Source of the DNA: Rhodospirillales bacterium | GTDB taxonomy: Bacteria > Pseudomonadota > Alphaproteobacteria > Micavibrionales > Micavibrionaceae | Length of the DNA stretch: 14,780 nucleotides | Reading direction: 5' to 3' | Assembly (NCBI GenBank): GCA_020638395.1 | Contig: JACKIP010000018.1 | Coordinates: forward strand, 1-14,780 | Part shown: piece by piece, positions 1-7,064 of the stretch | Layout of the letters: each line of letters starts with the position of its first letter | How positions within the stretch are numbered: position 1 is the stretch's first letter | Program-made: the position numbers and the translations under genes | Notes under the pieces: model-generated | Databases searched by the model: none | What the model was told of the DNA's origin: nothing | Seen by the model: only the letters and a program-made list of their open reading frames with translations

Positions 1-43
1 GCACGCTTTTTTCTATCCGTAAGGATACAGAAAAAATGCGTGT
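1..43. other. Imperfect hairpin at window edge
   Basis: Bases 2-18 pair with bases 23-42: CACGC with GCGTG, a run of six T with six A, then TATCC with GGATA. One base is bulged (T37), two more are bulged at 28-29, and the loop is GTAA. It lies about 150 bases past the murF stop. Read from the minus strand it could be the end of the dcw transcript, but the bases that would show a U-tract lie beyond the window, so terminator function is only a possibility. Confidence 0.3.
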
Positions 44-192
44 AATCTACTATTTATCGACCTATGGATCACACGGACTTTCTTCGAAAACCGTGTAATG
101 ACGAAATTGAAGGGTGGTAAGTTCCTCAATTTTGCGTCAAGCAGGATAAGATCTTTTGCTACGCCCAGAATAATAAATCGGAAATTTTTCAT
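13..192 (-). CDS. Possible 59-residue ORF coupled to murF (doubtful)
   Basis: An ATG at 192-190 overlaps the murF TAA stop (194-192) as TAATG, a common translational-coupling arrangement. The frame stays open for 59 codons to a TAG at 15-13. The predicted peptide is basic and begins MKNFRFIILGVAKDLILLDA. I recognise no family. Against it being real: no convincing Shine-Dalgarno, many rare-looking codons (AGG, AGA, ATA, TTA), base composition more AT-rich than the dcw genes, and its end runs into the hairpin at 1-43. It may be chance or a decayed remnant of a downstream gene. mraY would be expected at this point, and this is not MraY. Confidence 0.2.
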   Translation of the reverse strand: MKNFRFIILGVAKDLILLDAKLRNLPPFNFVITRFSKKVRVIHRSINSRLHAFFLYPYG

Positions 193-1595
193 TATTTTTC
201 ACAAAGCCTCTTAACTACATCCACAATCACCTGCATTTTTGGTTTTTCTGCGCCGCCGCGAGACCCTTTGACCAGAACAATATCGCCGGGGCACACATCC
301 GCACGCAGGCTCTCGCATAGCTCCGGCGGCGTATCCGTATGGAGGCCCCGCTGCTCGGCGGGAATCCGGTCGTAAAGGTGCTTCATCAGCGGCCCGGCGG
401 TATAAACCTTATCAACCCCCGCCATTTGCAAATCAGGCGCGAGATCCGCATGGTATGCCGCCGCGTTGACGCCCAGTTCGGCCATATCTCCCAGCACCGC
501 AATACGCCGCCCCTGCCCCTCCGGGGTCAATCGGCCCAAAGCCGCAAAGGCCGCCCGCATCGCCACAGGCGACGCATTATAACTTTCATCAATCAAAATC
601 ACCGGCGGCTGCCCGCCCCCCATATCAACCCGTTCACGCTTCCCGCGCCCATCCCGCGGCGTCCATCCCTCCAGAGCGCGCAGGGCTTTGGAGAGATCAT
701 AGCCGAGTAACGCAACACTCATCAAAACCGGCAACGCATTGCTGGCATGGTGCGCCCCGCTGACCGGCAGCATAATCTCCACGGCAGTTTTTCCTAAAAT
801 ATCCGCCGTAACAGATGTTTGATCCGGCGTCACGCGCAGCAAACCACTTTCCAGAGACGGACAAGAGAACGGAATAACCTCAACATCTTTTTCTTTTGCT
901 TTTTCAGATAGATATTCAAACCATTTGTTATTTTTGTTTAAGAATGCGTGCCCGGCTGAATCCATCCCTTCAAAAATTTCTGCCTTGGCAGCGGCGATGC
1001 CGCGCTCTCCTTCCGGAAAATATTCCACATGCACCGCCTCAACGGTGGTGATAATCGCGATATCCGGCCGGACCATTTTCGACAGAGGCCTCAGCTCCCC
1101 CGCGTGATTCATTCCGATTTCAAAGATCCCAACCTCTGTGTCCAATGGCATACTGGCGAGTGTCAGTGGCACGCCCCAATGGTTATTATAACTTTTTTGC
1201 GAAGCGTGGGTCAGGCATTGCGGGTCAAAAACAGCCGCCAGCATGTCTTTGGTGCCGGTTTTGCCGACCGATCCGGTCACGGCGATAATTTTCGCCCGGC
1301 TCCGCGCACGGGCGGCCCGCCCCAGATCCTGCAAAGCTTTGAACGTATCCGGGACGATCAGGCACAAGTCGGGGGCACATCCCTCCGGCACATGATCGAC
1401 CACAGCCGCCGCAGCACCAGCCTGAATCGCACCCCGAACATAATCATGCCCATCCACATTTGGCCCTTTTAACGCGATATACAAATCTCCGGGGCGCAGC
1501 GTGCGGGTATCAATCGACACTCCGCTGGCCTGCCACTCTCCGGTTGTTATTCCGCCGGTTGCCACCGCCGCGTCTGTCGATGACCATAATTTCAT
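192..1595 (-). CDS. murF: UDP-N-acetylmuramoyl-tripeptide--D-alanyl-D-alanine ligase MurF
   Basis: MurF catalyses the last cytoplasmic precursor step, ATP-dependent addition of D-Ala-D-Ala to UDP-MurNAc-tripeptide. The protein has about 467 residues, close to the usual 450-480. Visible parts are an N-terminal Mur domain with SIDTRTLRPGDLYIALKG, the ATP P-loop TGSVGKTGTK near residues 107-116, the central-domain stretch SYNNHWGVPLTL and EIGMNHAGEL, and the C-terminal ligase domain with DESYNASP and LGDMAELG. ATG 1595 is chosen because it overlaps the murE stop as ATGA and has GGAG eight bases upstream. An in-frame ATG at 1601 has GGAG only two bases away and is less likely. It is the last recognisable gene of this dcw operon inside the window. 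The family call is secure. Confidence 0.97.
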   Translation of the reverse strand: MKLWSSTDAAVATGGITTGEWQASGVSIDTRTLRPGDLYIALKGPNVDGHDYVRGAIQAGAAAAVVDHVPEGCAPDLCLIVPDTFKALQDLGRAARARSRAKIIAVTGSVGKTGTKDMLAAVFDPQCLTHASQKSYNNHWGVPLTLASMPLDTEVGIFEIGMNHAGELRPLSKMVRPDIAIITTVEAVHVEYFPEGERGIAAAKAEIFEGMDSAGHAFLNKNNKWFEYLSEKAKEKDVEVIPFSCPSLESGLLRVTPDQTSVTADILGKTAVEIMLPVSGAHHASNALPVLMSVALLGYDLSKALRALEGWTPRDGRGKRERVDMGGGQPPVILIDESYNASPVAMRAAFAALGRLTPEGQGRRIAVLGDMAELGVNAAAYHADLAPDLQMAGVDKVYTAGPLMKHLYDRIPAEQRGLHTDTPPELCESLRADVCPGDIVLVKGSRGGAEKPKMQVIVDVVKRLCEK

Positions 1596-3013
1596 CTCCA
1601 TATCTCCATTGCCTGTTCAACTTCACTTACGTCATCAAACGGGTATTTAACCCCCTGAATGTCCTGTCCTTGTTCATGCCCTTTTCCGGCAATCAGGACA
1701 ATATCGCCGTGCCCTGCGCTGTGCAGAGCGTATTTTATGGCCTCCCGACGGTCTCCGATCTCTTTTGTATGAGACGCCCCTCTTAACGCATCGGCACGAA
1801 TAGAGGCAGGGTCTTCGGTCCTCGGATTATCATCGGTGAGAATAGACATCTGTGCATGCTTTTCAACCGCCGCCGCCATCAGGGGGCGCTTGGTTTTATC
1901 CCGGTCTCCGCCACAGCCAAAGACGCAAATCAGCCGGCCGTGACAATGGTCTTTCAGGGACAATAAGGCATTCTCCAGAGCATCCGGCGTATGGGCATAA
2001 TCGACATAAACCCCGGCCCCTTTCGGATGTCCGGTAACAAATTCCAACCGTCCACGAACTGGTTTCAGATGTTGAACACATTCAATCAGCCGTGAGGTAT
2101 CATAGCATTCCTCCGCGTAAACCAATGCAAGCGCCGCCATGGCATTTTCAATCTGAAACCGCCCGACCAGCGGCAACACAAACTCAAATGGTTCTTCGGC
2201 GAGATCTATCGACAGGCGGTATCCTGCGGATACAACCTCTGGTTCGGTATAGCGAATAAGCCCCCCCTCTGCGCGGCCATAGCCAAAAACACGCAAATGC
2301 CGGTCTTCCGCAATCCGTTGCAATTGCGCAAAATAGCCGGAATGCGTATTCAGAACTGCGGCGCTGTCCGGTAGCAATAATTCGGCGAATAACCGCGCCT
2401 TGGACTTAAAGTAATGATCCATGTTGCCGTGATAATCCAGATGATCCTGTGTCAGATTGGTAAACGCCCCCGCGCTGAGCCGGACTCCGTCGAGCCGCGC
2501 CTGATCCAGTCCATGAGAAGACGCCTCCATCGCCAGATGAGATACCCCGGCCTCTGCCAGATCTGCGAGAGTCTCATGTAGCAGTTGCGGGTCCGGAGTT
2601 GTCATCGCCCCACCCACGAACCGTTCCGGCGTTTTGAGTCCCAAAGTCCCCAGACTGGCCCCATGCACCCCCAAAGACTGCCAGAGTTGCTGCACAAAAT
2701 TAACTGTGGAGGTTTTGCCGTTTGTCCCGGTAACTGCAACAATATGCCCCGGCTGCTTTTGATAAAAAGCGGCGCATGCCTGCGCATAGGCGCGCCGCGG
2801 ATTTGCATCGGTTATAAATTCGATATCTCCATATTCCGGGCGCGGCGTCCCGGCGGGAGCTAAAATGACGGAGGCTCCCTGCGCAATGGCCTGCGGAATA
2901 TAATGCACTCCGTTCATCGCCATTCCCGGCAGAGCCGCAAACAGATACCCGCCGCGCACTTTTCGACTGTCGGAGGTCAAACCGGAAATGGGCGTTTGAA
3001 TTTTAATTTGCAT
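1592..3013 (-). CDS. murE: UDP-MurNAc-L-Ala-D-Glu--meso-diaminopimelate ligase MurE
   Basis: MurE adds the third stem-peptide residue in the cytoplasm. The 473-residue protein shows the N-terminal motif TSDSRKVRGGYLFAALPG, the P-loop TGTNGKTST (about residues 95-103), the TTPD and EASSHGLDQ uracil/substrate region, NLTQDHLDYHG, and a lysine in KSKARLF that fits the carbamylated lysine of Mur ligases. Its DNPR motif (about residues 395-398) marks meso-DAP specificity rather than lysine, so this cell should build DAP-type peptidoglycan. The frame is open to 3091, but homology starts at MQIKIQTPISG, so ATG 3013 is used. It overlaps the ftsI stop by 11 bases, and its own stop overlaps murF. The tight overlap implies translational coupling. 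Confidence 0.97.
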   Translation of the reverse strand: MQIKIQTPISGLTSDSRKVRGGYLFAALPGMAMNGVHYIPQAIAQGASVILAPAGTPRPEYGDIEFITDANPRRAYAQACAAFYQKQPGHIVAVTGTNGKTSTVNFVQQLWQSLGVHGASLGTLGLKTPERFVGGAMTTPDPQLLHETLADLAEAGVSHLAMEASSHGLDQARLDGVRLSAGAFTNLTQDHLDYHGNMDHYFKSKARLFAELLLPDSAAVLNTHSGYFAQLQRIAEDRHLRVFGYGRAEGGLIRYTEPEVVSAGYRLSIDLAEEPFEFVLPLVGRFQIENAMAALALVYAEECYDTSRLIECVQHLKPVRGRLEFVTGHPKGAGVYVDYAHTPDALENALLSLKDHCHGRLICVFGCGGDRDKTKRPLMAAAVEKHAQMSILTDDNPRTEDPASIRADALRGASHTKEIGDRREAIKYALHSAGHGDIVLIAGKGHEQGQDIQGVKYPFDDVSEVEQAMEIWR

Positions 3014-4763
3014 GCGCCACTTTATCATCCTGCGGCAGGTATTGCAAAAGCGGCTCGACAAATTCCATACTTTCTTCCCCGGCAGAGTCATAGGGTTTCA
3101 AGCCGTAAATCCGCACCATATGCTCGATAATGCGGGCTGTGGCCGGGGCCGCAACCCACCCGCCCGTCGCATACCCATAGGTACTTTTATTGCCGACCGG
3201 TTCATCCACCAGCACAAATACCAGATAGCGCGGATCATTTGCCGGAAAGACCGATACAAACGAGGAAATCATTTTATCGCCTTCATATCCTCCGCGAGGC
3301 CCCGGCTTTTCCGCCGTTCCGGTTTTTCCGCCGACCAGATAGCCTTTGACCAGCCCTTTCGTCCCGGTTCCCTCGACCGCGTTCAGACGTAATAACTGCC
3401 GCATTTTTTCAACCGTATCCAACTGGAAGACTCGCCGTTTGATCGGAGAGACTTCTTCGGTTTCCATCACAAGGCGGGGCGACACCACAGTCCCATCGCC
3501 AACCGTGGTCGCAACAGCCGAAGCAAGTTGCAGTGGGGAGACCGCTATGCCATGCCCATAAGACGCTGTTAAGGTATTAATTTCCCGCCAGGGAGACGGA
3601 ACCAAAGGACGCCCAACCTCCCGAATGGCAAAGTCCGGCGCATCCAGCAACCCTAACGCCTTATAATACGCTTTCAGGCGGTCCGTCCCCAACGCTTCCC
3701 CCATCAGCGCCGTTCCGATGTTAGAGGAATGCATAAACACTTCGGGCACACTCATAATCCGTTTTTCAGCATGATAGTCCCGGATCGAAAATCGCCCGTA
3801 CCGCAAAGGTTGCCGGGCATCGAACAGCCGGGACAGAGAGGCGCCTTCATTCAACAACGCCGCCGTGGAAAATATTTTAAAGACTGACCCCAGCTCATAA
3901 ACTCCCAGAGTCAGGCGGTTGAATTTGTCATCATCACTTGCGCGTCCCAAATGATTGGGATTGAAATGCGGAACGGAACCGCCCGCGAGAATATCTCCGT
4001 TCTGGATATCCATAATAATACCGGTTGCCGAGCGCGCCTGAAACGCCTCTTTTGCGGCCAGTAACTCCTTTTGAAGCGCGAATTGCAGGCGAATATCCAA
4101 CGTCGTTTTGATCGCCGATCCCTGCTGTCCCAGCAGGTCATTATAGGAGCGCTCCAGACCGGACAATCCCTTCCCGTCCACATCCGTATAGCCAATTAAA
4201 TGCGCCGCAAGATCGCCCTGCGGATAAATCCGCCGCGCTTCCTCCTGAAACCCCAATCCCGGCTCACCGATCATCAGGACGGCTTGCTCCTGCGCCGGGG
4301 TCAGATCCCGCACAATCCAGGCAAAGCGCTTGCCGCTGGAGAGTTTTTCCAGCGTCTCTTTTTGCGGCAAGTCCGGAAATATTTTCAACAAAGACTGTAA
4401 AACGCCCTGAGGATCTTCGATATAGCTCGCATCCGTGAACAGGGATTTTGTGCGGATGGTTGTTGCCAGCAACATTCCATTGCGGTCAGTAATATCTGCC
4501 CGCAAGGGCAGTGGGGCCGGGACAGATTCCACAATCCCGTCTTCCTTGATTTTCAGCAGCGCGCCCTGCACCACCGCCAGATCAACCACACGTGCGCCGA
4601 CAATCAGATACAGCAGCACAAATCCTGTTGCCAGCAAAGATAACCGCCCGCGCGCAAGATCAAAAATAGAGCTGCGCTCTCCGCGAATTTGCGAAGACAG
4701 AAGCATTTCGGCGGTATCTTTTCTGGCGAACATCCCTACAGACACTTGAGAACTAAGAGCCAC
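3003..4763 (-). CDS. ftsI: Septal peptidoglycan transpeptidase FtsI (PBP3)
   Basis: A class B penicillin-binding protein that cross-links septal peptidoglycan together with FtsW and the FtsQLB complex. From the GTG at 4763 the protein is 586 residues. A cytoplasmic N-terminus and one membrane anchor (about residues 42-64) precede the PBP dimerisation domain (RADITDRNGMLLATT, RIYPQGDLAAHLIGY, GLSGLERSYND). The transpeptidase domain has the catalytic Ser293 in SVFK, the SSN motif at 346-348 and KTGT at 480-483. The start is uncertain: GTG 4763 lies 14 bases after the ftsL stop without a clear ribosome site, and in-frame ATG codons at 4733 and 4706 are alternatives that keep the anchor. The 3' end overlaps murE. 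Confidence 0.96.
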   Translation of the reverse strand: MALSSQVSVGMFARKDTAEMLLSSQIRGERSSIFDLARGRLSLLATGFVLLYLIVGARVVDLAVVQGALLKIKEDGIVESVPAPLPLRADITDRNGMLLATTIRTKSLFTDASYIEDPQGVLQSLLKIFPDLPQKETLEKLSSGKRFAWIVRDLTPAQEQAVLMIGEPGLGFQEEARRIYPQGDLAAHLIGYTDVDGKGLSGLERSYNDLLGQQGSAIKTTLDIRLQFALQKELLAAKEAFQARSATGIIMDIQNGDILAGGSVPHFNPNHLGRASDDDKFNRLTLGVYELGSVFKIFSTAALLNEGASLSRLFDARQPLRYGRFSIRDYHAEKRIMSVPEVFMHSSNIGTALMGEALGTDRLKAYYKALGLLDAPDFAIREVGRPLVPSPWREINTLTASYGHGIAVSPLQLASAVATTVGDGTVVSPRLVMETEEVSPIKRRVFQLDTVEKMRQLLRLNAVEGTGTKGLVKGYLVGGKTGTAEKPGPRGGYEGDKMISSFVSVFPANDPRYLVFVLVDEPVGNKSTYGYATGGWVAAPATARIIEHMVRIYGLKPYDSAGEESMEFVEPLLQYLPQDDKVAHAN

Positions 4764-4777
4764 GCAGATTTGCAGAT

Positions 4778-5242
4778 TTACTGTGCCCAGCTGGCAAGGA
4801 CAAACGCAAACTTACGCGACTCGGGTTTTATATACTGATCTTTAGACTGCACAGTTTTTGTTTTGGCGACAAGCGCAGGCTCCACCGGAACCGGCGCTGA
4901 TTCGGCCAATACCGCGACCGGCAGGATATTTTCAACCGGCTTGCGCATCGGCAAAACCGGCACCTTGAGAGATGGCAGTGCGTTAACTCCGGCGAGAACC
5001 ATCGCCCCACGGGAGACATCCCCTTTCTTCAGAGCCGCCAGCACCGTTTCCAGATAAGCCGGATTGTTCAGGAAATTCCACTCCGCTGCCAGCACCGCCA
5101 TGCGTTCATCATGCCCCGAAAGGCTCTCCTGCCATTTAACTGTCTCGCTTTCTGCCAGCTGCACCTGATTACTGGTCCAGAACAAAGCGCCCCCGATCAG
5201 GAACGCCACCAGCCAGACCGTTGCGCAAAAAATATGTTTCAT
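4778..5242 (-). CDS. ftsL: Cell division protein FtsL (alphaproteobacterial type)
   Basis: A small bitopic protein of 154 residues placed exactly between rsmH and ftsI, where ftsL is expected. It has a very short cytoplasmic tip, one membrane segment at about residues 5-23, then a periplasmic helix with VQLAESETVKWQESL. This is followed by LAAEWNFLNNPAYLETVLA, which matches the E/D-W-x-x-L-N-x-P-x-x-L pattern typical of FtsL. The remaining half is Pro/Val/Ala-rich and probably unstructured. FtsL joins FtsB and FtsQ to activate FtsWI. The primary sequence of this family is poorly conserved, so the call rests on topology, the motif and position. A purine-rich GAAAGG precedes the ATG. The gap to rsmH is 18 bases and the gap to ftsI 14 bases. 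Confidence 0.85.
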   Translation of the reverse strand: MKHIFCATVWLVAFLIGGALFWTSNQVQLAESETVKWQESLSGHDERMAVLAAEWNFLNNPAYLETVLAALKKGDVSRGAMVLAGVNALPSLKVPVLPMRKPVENILPVAVLAESAPVPVEPALVAKTKTVQSKDQYIKPESRKFAFVLASWAQ

Positions 5243-5260
5243 GTATGTACCCCAACCTTT

Positions 5261-6202
5261 CTATATTTTTAAATCATCAACCGGCACGTCCGTCCTGACC
5301 GCCCAGCGCAATCGTGCCGATCGCGCCCGCGGATTCCGACGGGCTTCTGCCTCGCTCGGAAAAACTGCTTTTTTATCTGGCGCGTCGAACAGGCGCACCC
5401 GGTTTTCATTTACCCCGACCGGGGCATAGCGCGAGGCCGCAGGCATTTGACCGCTCTGCTCCCGCAGGAAAGCCTTAACGATGGAATCTTCCAGAGAATG
5501 AAAGGACACCACCACCAGACGCCCGCCCGGCTTTAGAATATAAAGAGATGCCTGCAGCGCCCGCTCCAATTCGCCCAACTCATCATTCACGGCAATCCGC
5601 AAGGCCTGAAACGTGCGCGTGGACGGATCCAGCTTGTCTTTGGGCGATACTTTCACCACCTGACGGATAAGCTCTGCAAGCTGGAATGTTGTTTCAAATC
5701 GGCTTTCCGCGCGCTTCTTTACAATCGCCGCCGCAATATGGCGGGATTTTCGCTCCTCGCCATATTTGTAGATCAGATCCGCCAGAGGCTTTTCATCATA
5801 TGTATTCACAATATCCGCCGCGGTTTCCGTCTGTTCATCCGGGTTCATCCGCATATCGAGCGGCCCGTCAAAGCGGAACGAAAACCCGCGCTCCGGCGTG
5901 TCGATCTGCACAGACGACACCCCCAGATCCAGCATGAATCCATTAACCGGACCGGGCACCAGCTCCCGAACATCGCCAAAGCGTCCCCGCACAGAGATCA
6001 GCCCGTCATGCAGCGTCTGGGCGTGTGCAATGGCCTGTGGATCGCGGTCAATGCCATACACCCGGCACCGCGCCTGCGCCAGCAGCGCCAGAGAATACCC
6101 CGCCCCACCCAGCGTTCCATCGACATAAACCTCCCCATCACGAGGTGCCATGTAATGAACCACTTCCTCCCGCATCACAGAGATATGTTCAAATGCGCTC
6201 AT
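5261..6202 (-). CDS. rsmH: 16S rRNA (cytosine(1402)-N(4))-methyltransferase RsmH
   Basis: RsmH (formerly MraW) uses S-adenosylmethionine to methylate N4 of C1402 in the decoding centre of 16S rRNA. The 313-residue length is normal. Diagnostic stretches are HISVMREEVV near the start, the SAM-binding VDGTLGGAGYS (about residues 27-37), LDLGVSSVQID (91-101), GFSFRFDGPLDMRM (106-119), FQALRIAVNDEL and VVSFHSLEDSIVK near the C-terminus. Its ATG overlaps the mraZ stop as ATGA. A strong Shine-Dalgarno, AAGGAGGGG, lies inside the last codons of mraZ, so it is probably both coupled to mraZ and well initiated on its own. Confidence 0.97.
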   Translation of the reverse strand: MSAFEHISVMREEVVHYMAPRDGEVYVDGTLGGAGYSLALLAQARCRVYGIDRDPQAIAHAQTLHDGLISVRGRFGDVRELVPGPVNGFMLDLGVSSVQIDTPERGFSFRFDGPLDMRMNPDEQTETAADIVNTYDEKPLADLIYKYGEERKSRHIAAAIVKKRAESRFETTFQLAELIRQVVKVSPKDKLDPSTRTFQALRIAVNDELGELERALQASLYILKPGGRLVVVSFHSLEDSIVKAFLREQSGQMPAASRYAPVGVNENRVRLFDAPDKKAVFPSEAEARRNPRARSARLRWAVRTDVPVDDLKI

Positions 6203-6654
6203 ACAACCCCTCCTTTCGGCAAGGTAAGGGCTTTGGATTTAATCCCCTGACGAGACTCTGCCTTACGCTGTTCGAACGCAGCCGGTTCCCAGACCTGAAA
6301 CTTCCGTCCAAGCCCGACAAACACCGCGTCCCCATCCAGAGCCGCGTGCTCCCGCAAGCCCTGCGGAAGAAGAATGCGGCCTTCATTATCAAACGATAGC
6401 TGAACAGACTCTCCAAAGATTGTCGTCGCCAGATCGTCCTGCTCATTGGAGAAAAAATCCATGGTGTCCAGCCGCTGACTGATCTCCTCGATATAGTCCC
6501 AGCCAAAGCCTTCCAGACAGGCATAGTGATGTGACGGGAACAACACCACCCCCTGAAAAGATTGCCCGGATAGCGCGGCGCGAAAGTGCGACGGAATGGA
6601 AACACGTCCCTTCCGGTCGATTTTATTCACAGCTGTGGATAAAAATAATCCCAC
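6199..6654 (-). CDS. mraZ: Transcriptional regulator MraZ
   Basis: MraZ is the DNA-binding autoregulator of the dcw operon, with two SpoVT/AbrB-like swapped-hairpin halves. Both are visible in this 151-residue protein: KIDRKGRVSIPSHFR near residues 11-25 and FDNEGRILLPQGLR at about 88-101, each with the D-x-x-G-R signature. The start is GTG 6654, preceded by AAGGCGGGA. There is no in-frame ATG before the first conserved domain, so GTG is well supported. The first codons, for LSTAVNK, contain a palindromic pair of DnaA boxes. The start codon itself sits in one of three TGGGA-type repeats, consistent with autoregulation at the promoter or leader. It is the first gene of the minus-strand dcw operon. 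Confidence 0.96.
   Translation of the reverse strand: MGLFLSTAVNKIDRKGRVSIPSHFRAALSGQSFQGVVLFPSHHYACLEGFGWDYIEEISQRLDTMDFFSNEQDDLATTIFGESVQLSFDNEGRILLPQGLREHAALDGDAVFVGLGRKFQVWEPAAFEQRKAESRQGIKSKALTLPKGGVV
6621..6644. promoter_or_regulatory. Palindromic pair of DnaA boxes in the mraZ 5' end
   Basis: TTATTCACA (6623-6631, plus strand) and TTATCCACA (6634-6642, minus strand) both fit the DnaA-box consensus TTATNCACA. They face each other across two bases, giving a 24-base palindrome with a single mismatched pair. They lie within codons 4-11 of mraZ. Function in replication-linked control of the dcw operon is an inference. Part of the match may come from the conserved protein sequence. Confidence 0.5.
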
Positions 6655-6677
6655 TTTAAGTCCCGCCTTTGATCCCA
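6649..6677 (-). promoter_or_regulatory. Three YGGGA repeats, candidate MraZ boxes
   Basis: On the minus strand TGGGA (6677-6673), CGGGA (6665-6661) and TGGGA (6653-6649) recur exactly every 12 bases and end on the mraZ start codon. MraZ is known to bind direct TGGGN repeats ahead of its own gene, usually with a 10-base period. The orientation fits, but the 12-base period is atypical. The middle copy doubles as the ribosome-binding region. Confidence 0.45.
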
Positions 6678-6701
6678 GATTTGTGTCGGCATAACACGTA
6701 A

Positions 6702-6726
6702 TGGGTATATATGGGATATCATGGTT
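6702..6726 (+). promoter_or_regulatory. TGGGN direct repeats with 10-base period
   Basis: TGGGT (6702), TGGGA (6712) and a degenerate TGGTT (6722) follow each other every 10 bases on the plus strand. The spacing matches the known TGGGN-N5 array bound by MraZ, but the orientation is opposite to mraZ transcription. It overlaps the best candidate mraZ promoter, where a repressor site would be expected. Confidence 0.4.
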
Positions 6727-6742
6727 TTATATGTCCTGTCAA
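6713..6742 (-). promoter_or_regulatory. Candidate mraZ (dcw) promoter
   Basis: A perfect -35 hexamer TTGACA lies at 6742-6737 on the minus strand. The best -10 at suitable spacing is poor (TATCCC, 18-base spacer). If used, transcription would begin near 6706, leaving a leader of about 50 bases before the mraZ GTG. The weak -10 makes this tentative. Confidence 0.3.
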
Positions 6743-6776
6743 TGAAAAAACGTTATTTTCCACGGGTTTAGAGCAT

Positions 6777-6811
6777 AAAAAAAAGACTTTTTGGAAGATC
6801 CAAAAAGTCTT
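6777..6811 (-). terminator. Strong intrinsic terminator upstream of mraZ
   Basis: Bases 6783-6795 pair perfectly with 6799-6811 (13 base pairs, three-base loop). On the minus strand the stem is followed directly by a run of T (6784-6777). There is no T-run on the plus side, so it acts on transcripts heading toward mraZ. It would either end a short minus-strand RNA made from the 6812-7060 region or act as a leader attenuator for the dcw operon. Confidence 0.8.
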
Positions 6812-6880
6812 GAAAGTTTTGTGTGGGGTTCCTCTAGATTACCACCGGTCGACTTTCTTCTCTGACGAGAGAAAATCTAA
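6777..6880 (-). ncRNA. Candidate small RNA ending at the intrinsic terminator
   Basis: No minus-strand gene feeds the terminator at 6777-6811, which implies a short untranslated transcript. Upstream of it the minus strand carries a 6-base-pair hairpin (TTCTCT paired with AGAGAA, 6873-6858) and a GC-rich single-stranded stretch. The 5' end is not defined: a TTGACA at 6937-6932 has no good -10. The family is unknown. It could instead be an attenuated mraZ leader. Confidence 0.25.
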
Positions 6881-6887
6881 AACTAGC

Positions 6888-6893
6888 TATAAT
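6888..6893 (+). promoter_or_regulatory. Consensus -10 element for the XRE regulator gene
   Basis: TATAAT at 6888-6893 matches the sigma70 -10 consensus exactly. No good -35 lies at 16-18 bases; CTGACG at 6862-6867 is 20 bases away. It would give a leader of roughly 165 bases before the regulator gene. Confidence 0.3.
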
Positions 6894-7030
6894 CAGAAGT
6901 TAGCGTTTGTTTTTTCACAATCTAATTTATATGTCAAGACATAATTCGCCATTTTTTTGCCAAAAATATGTATTAATACACACAAACTTGTTTGAAAATT
7001 TTTGCACAAGCTCGTATGGTGGAGGCACGG

Positions 7031-7057
7031 ATGCGCTTTGTGGGCGAAAGAAAATAA
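7031..7057 (+). CDS. Eight-codon upstream ORF before the XRE regulator
   Basis: A strong Shine-Dalgarno GGAGG (7021-7025) with five-base spacing precedes ATG 7031. The frame encodes MRFVGERK and stops at TAA 7055-7057, seven bases before the regulator's ATG at 7065. That ATG lacks a ribosome site of its own. The mini-ORF could deliver ribosomes to the main gene by re-initiation. Alternatively GGAGG may serve an in-frame TTG at 7038, which would add nine residues to the regulator. Confidence 0.35.
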   Translation: MRFVGERK

Positions 7058-7064
7058 AAAAATA

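Noticed and set aside
61..96. Possible further copy of the palindromic repeat (shares CCTATGGATCA with the element near 10922) and a small ACACGG/CCGTGT hairpin
   Set aside because: Only an 11-base match with no second arm or terminal repeats; chance or coincidence with the possible small ORF cannot be excluded.
1029..1472. 147-codon plus-strand frame inside murF
   Set aside because: Antisense to conserved MurF P-loop and central-domain codons; no independent evidence.
5738..6250. 170-codon plus-strand frame across rsmH and the mraZ end
   Set aside because: Antisense to conserved RsmH motifs; composition typical of a mirrored frame.
6932..6937. TTGACA on the minus strand as promoter of the candidate small RNA
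   Set aside because: No acceptable -10 hexamer lies 16-18 bases downstream, so it cannot be called a promoter from sequence.
6711..6944. 77-codon open frame on the plus strand between mraZ and the XRE gene
   Set aside because: It runs through the minus-strand terminator stem and the TATAAT element, has no ribosome site and no family-like features.
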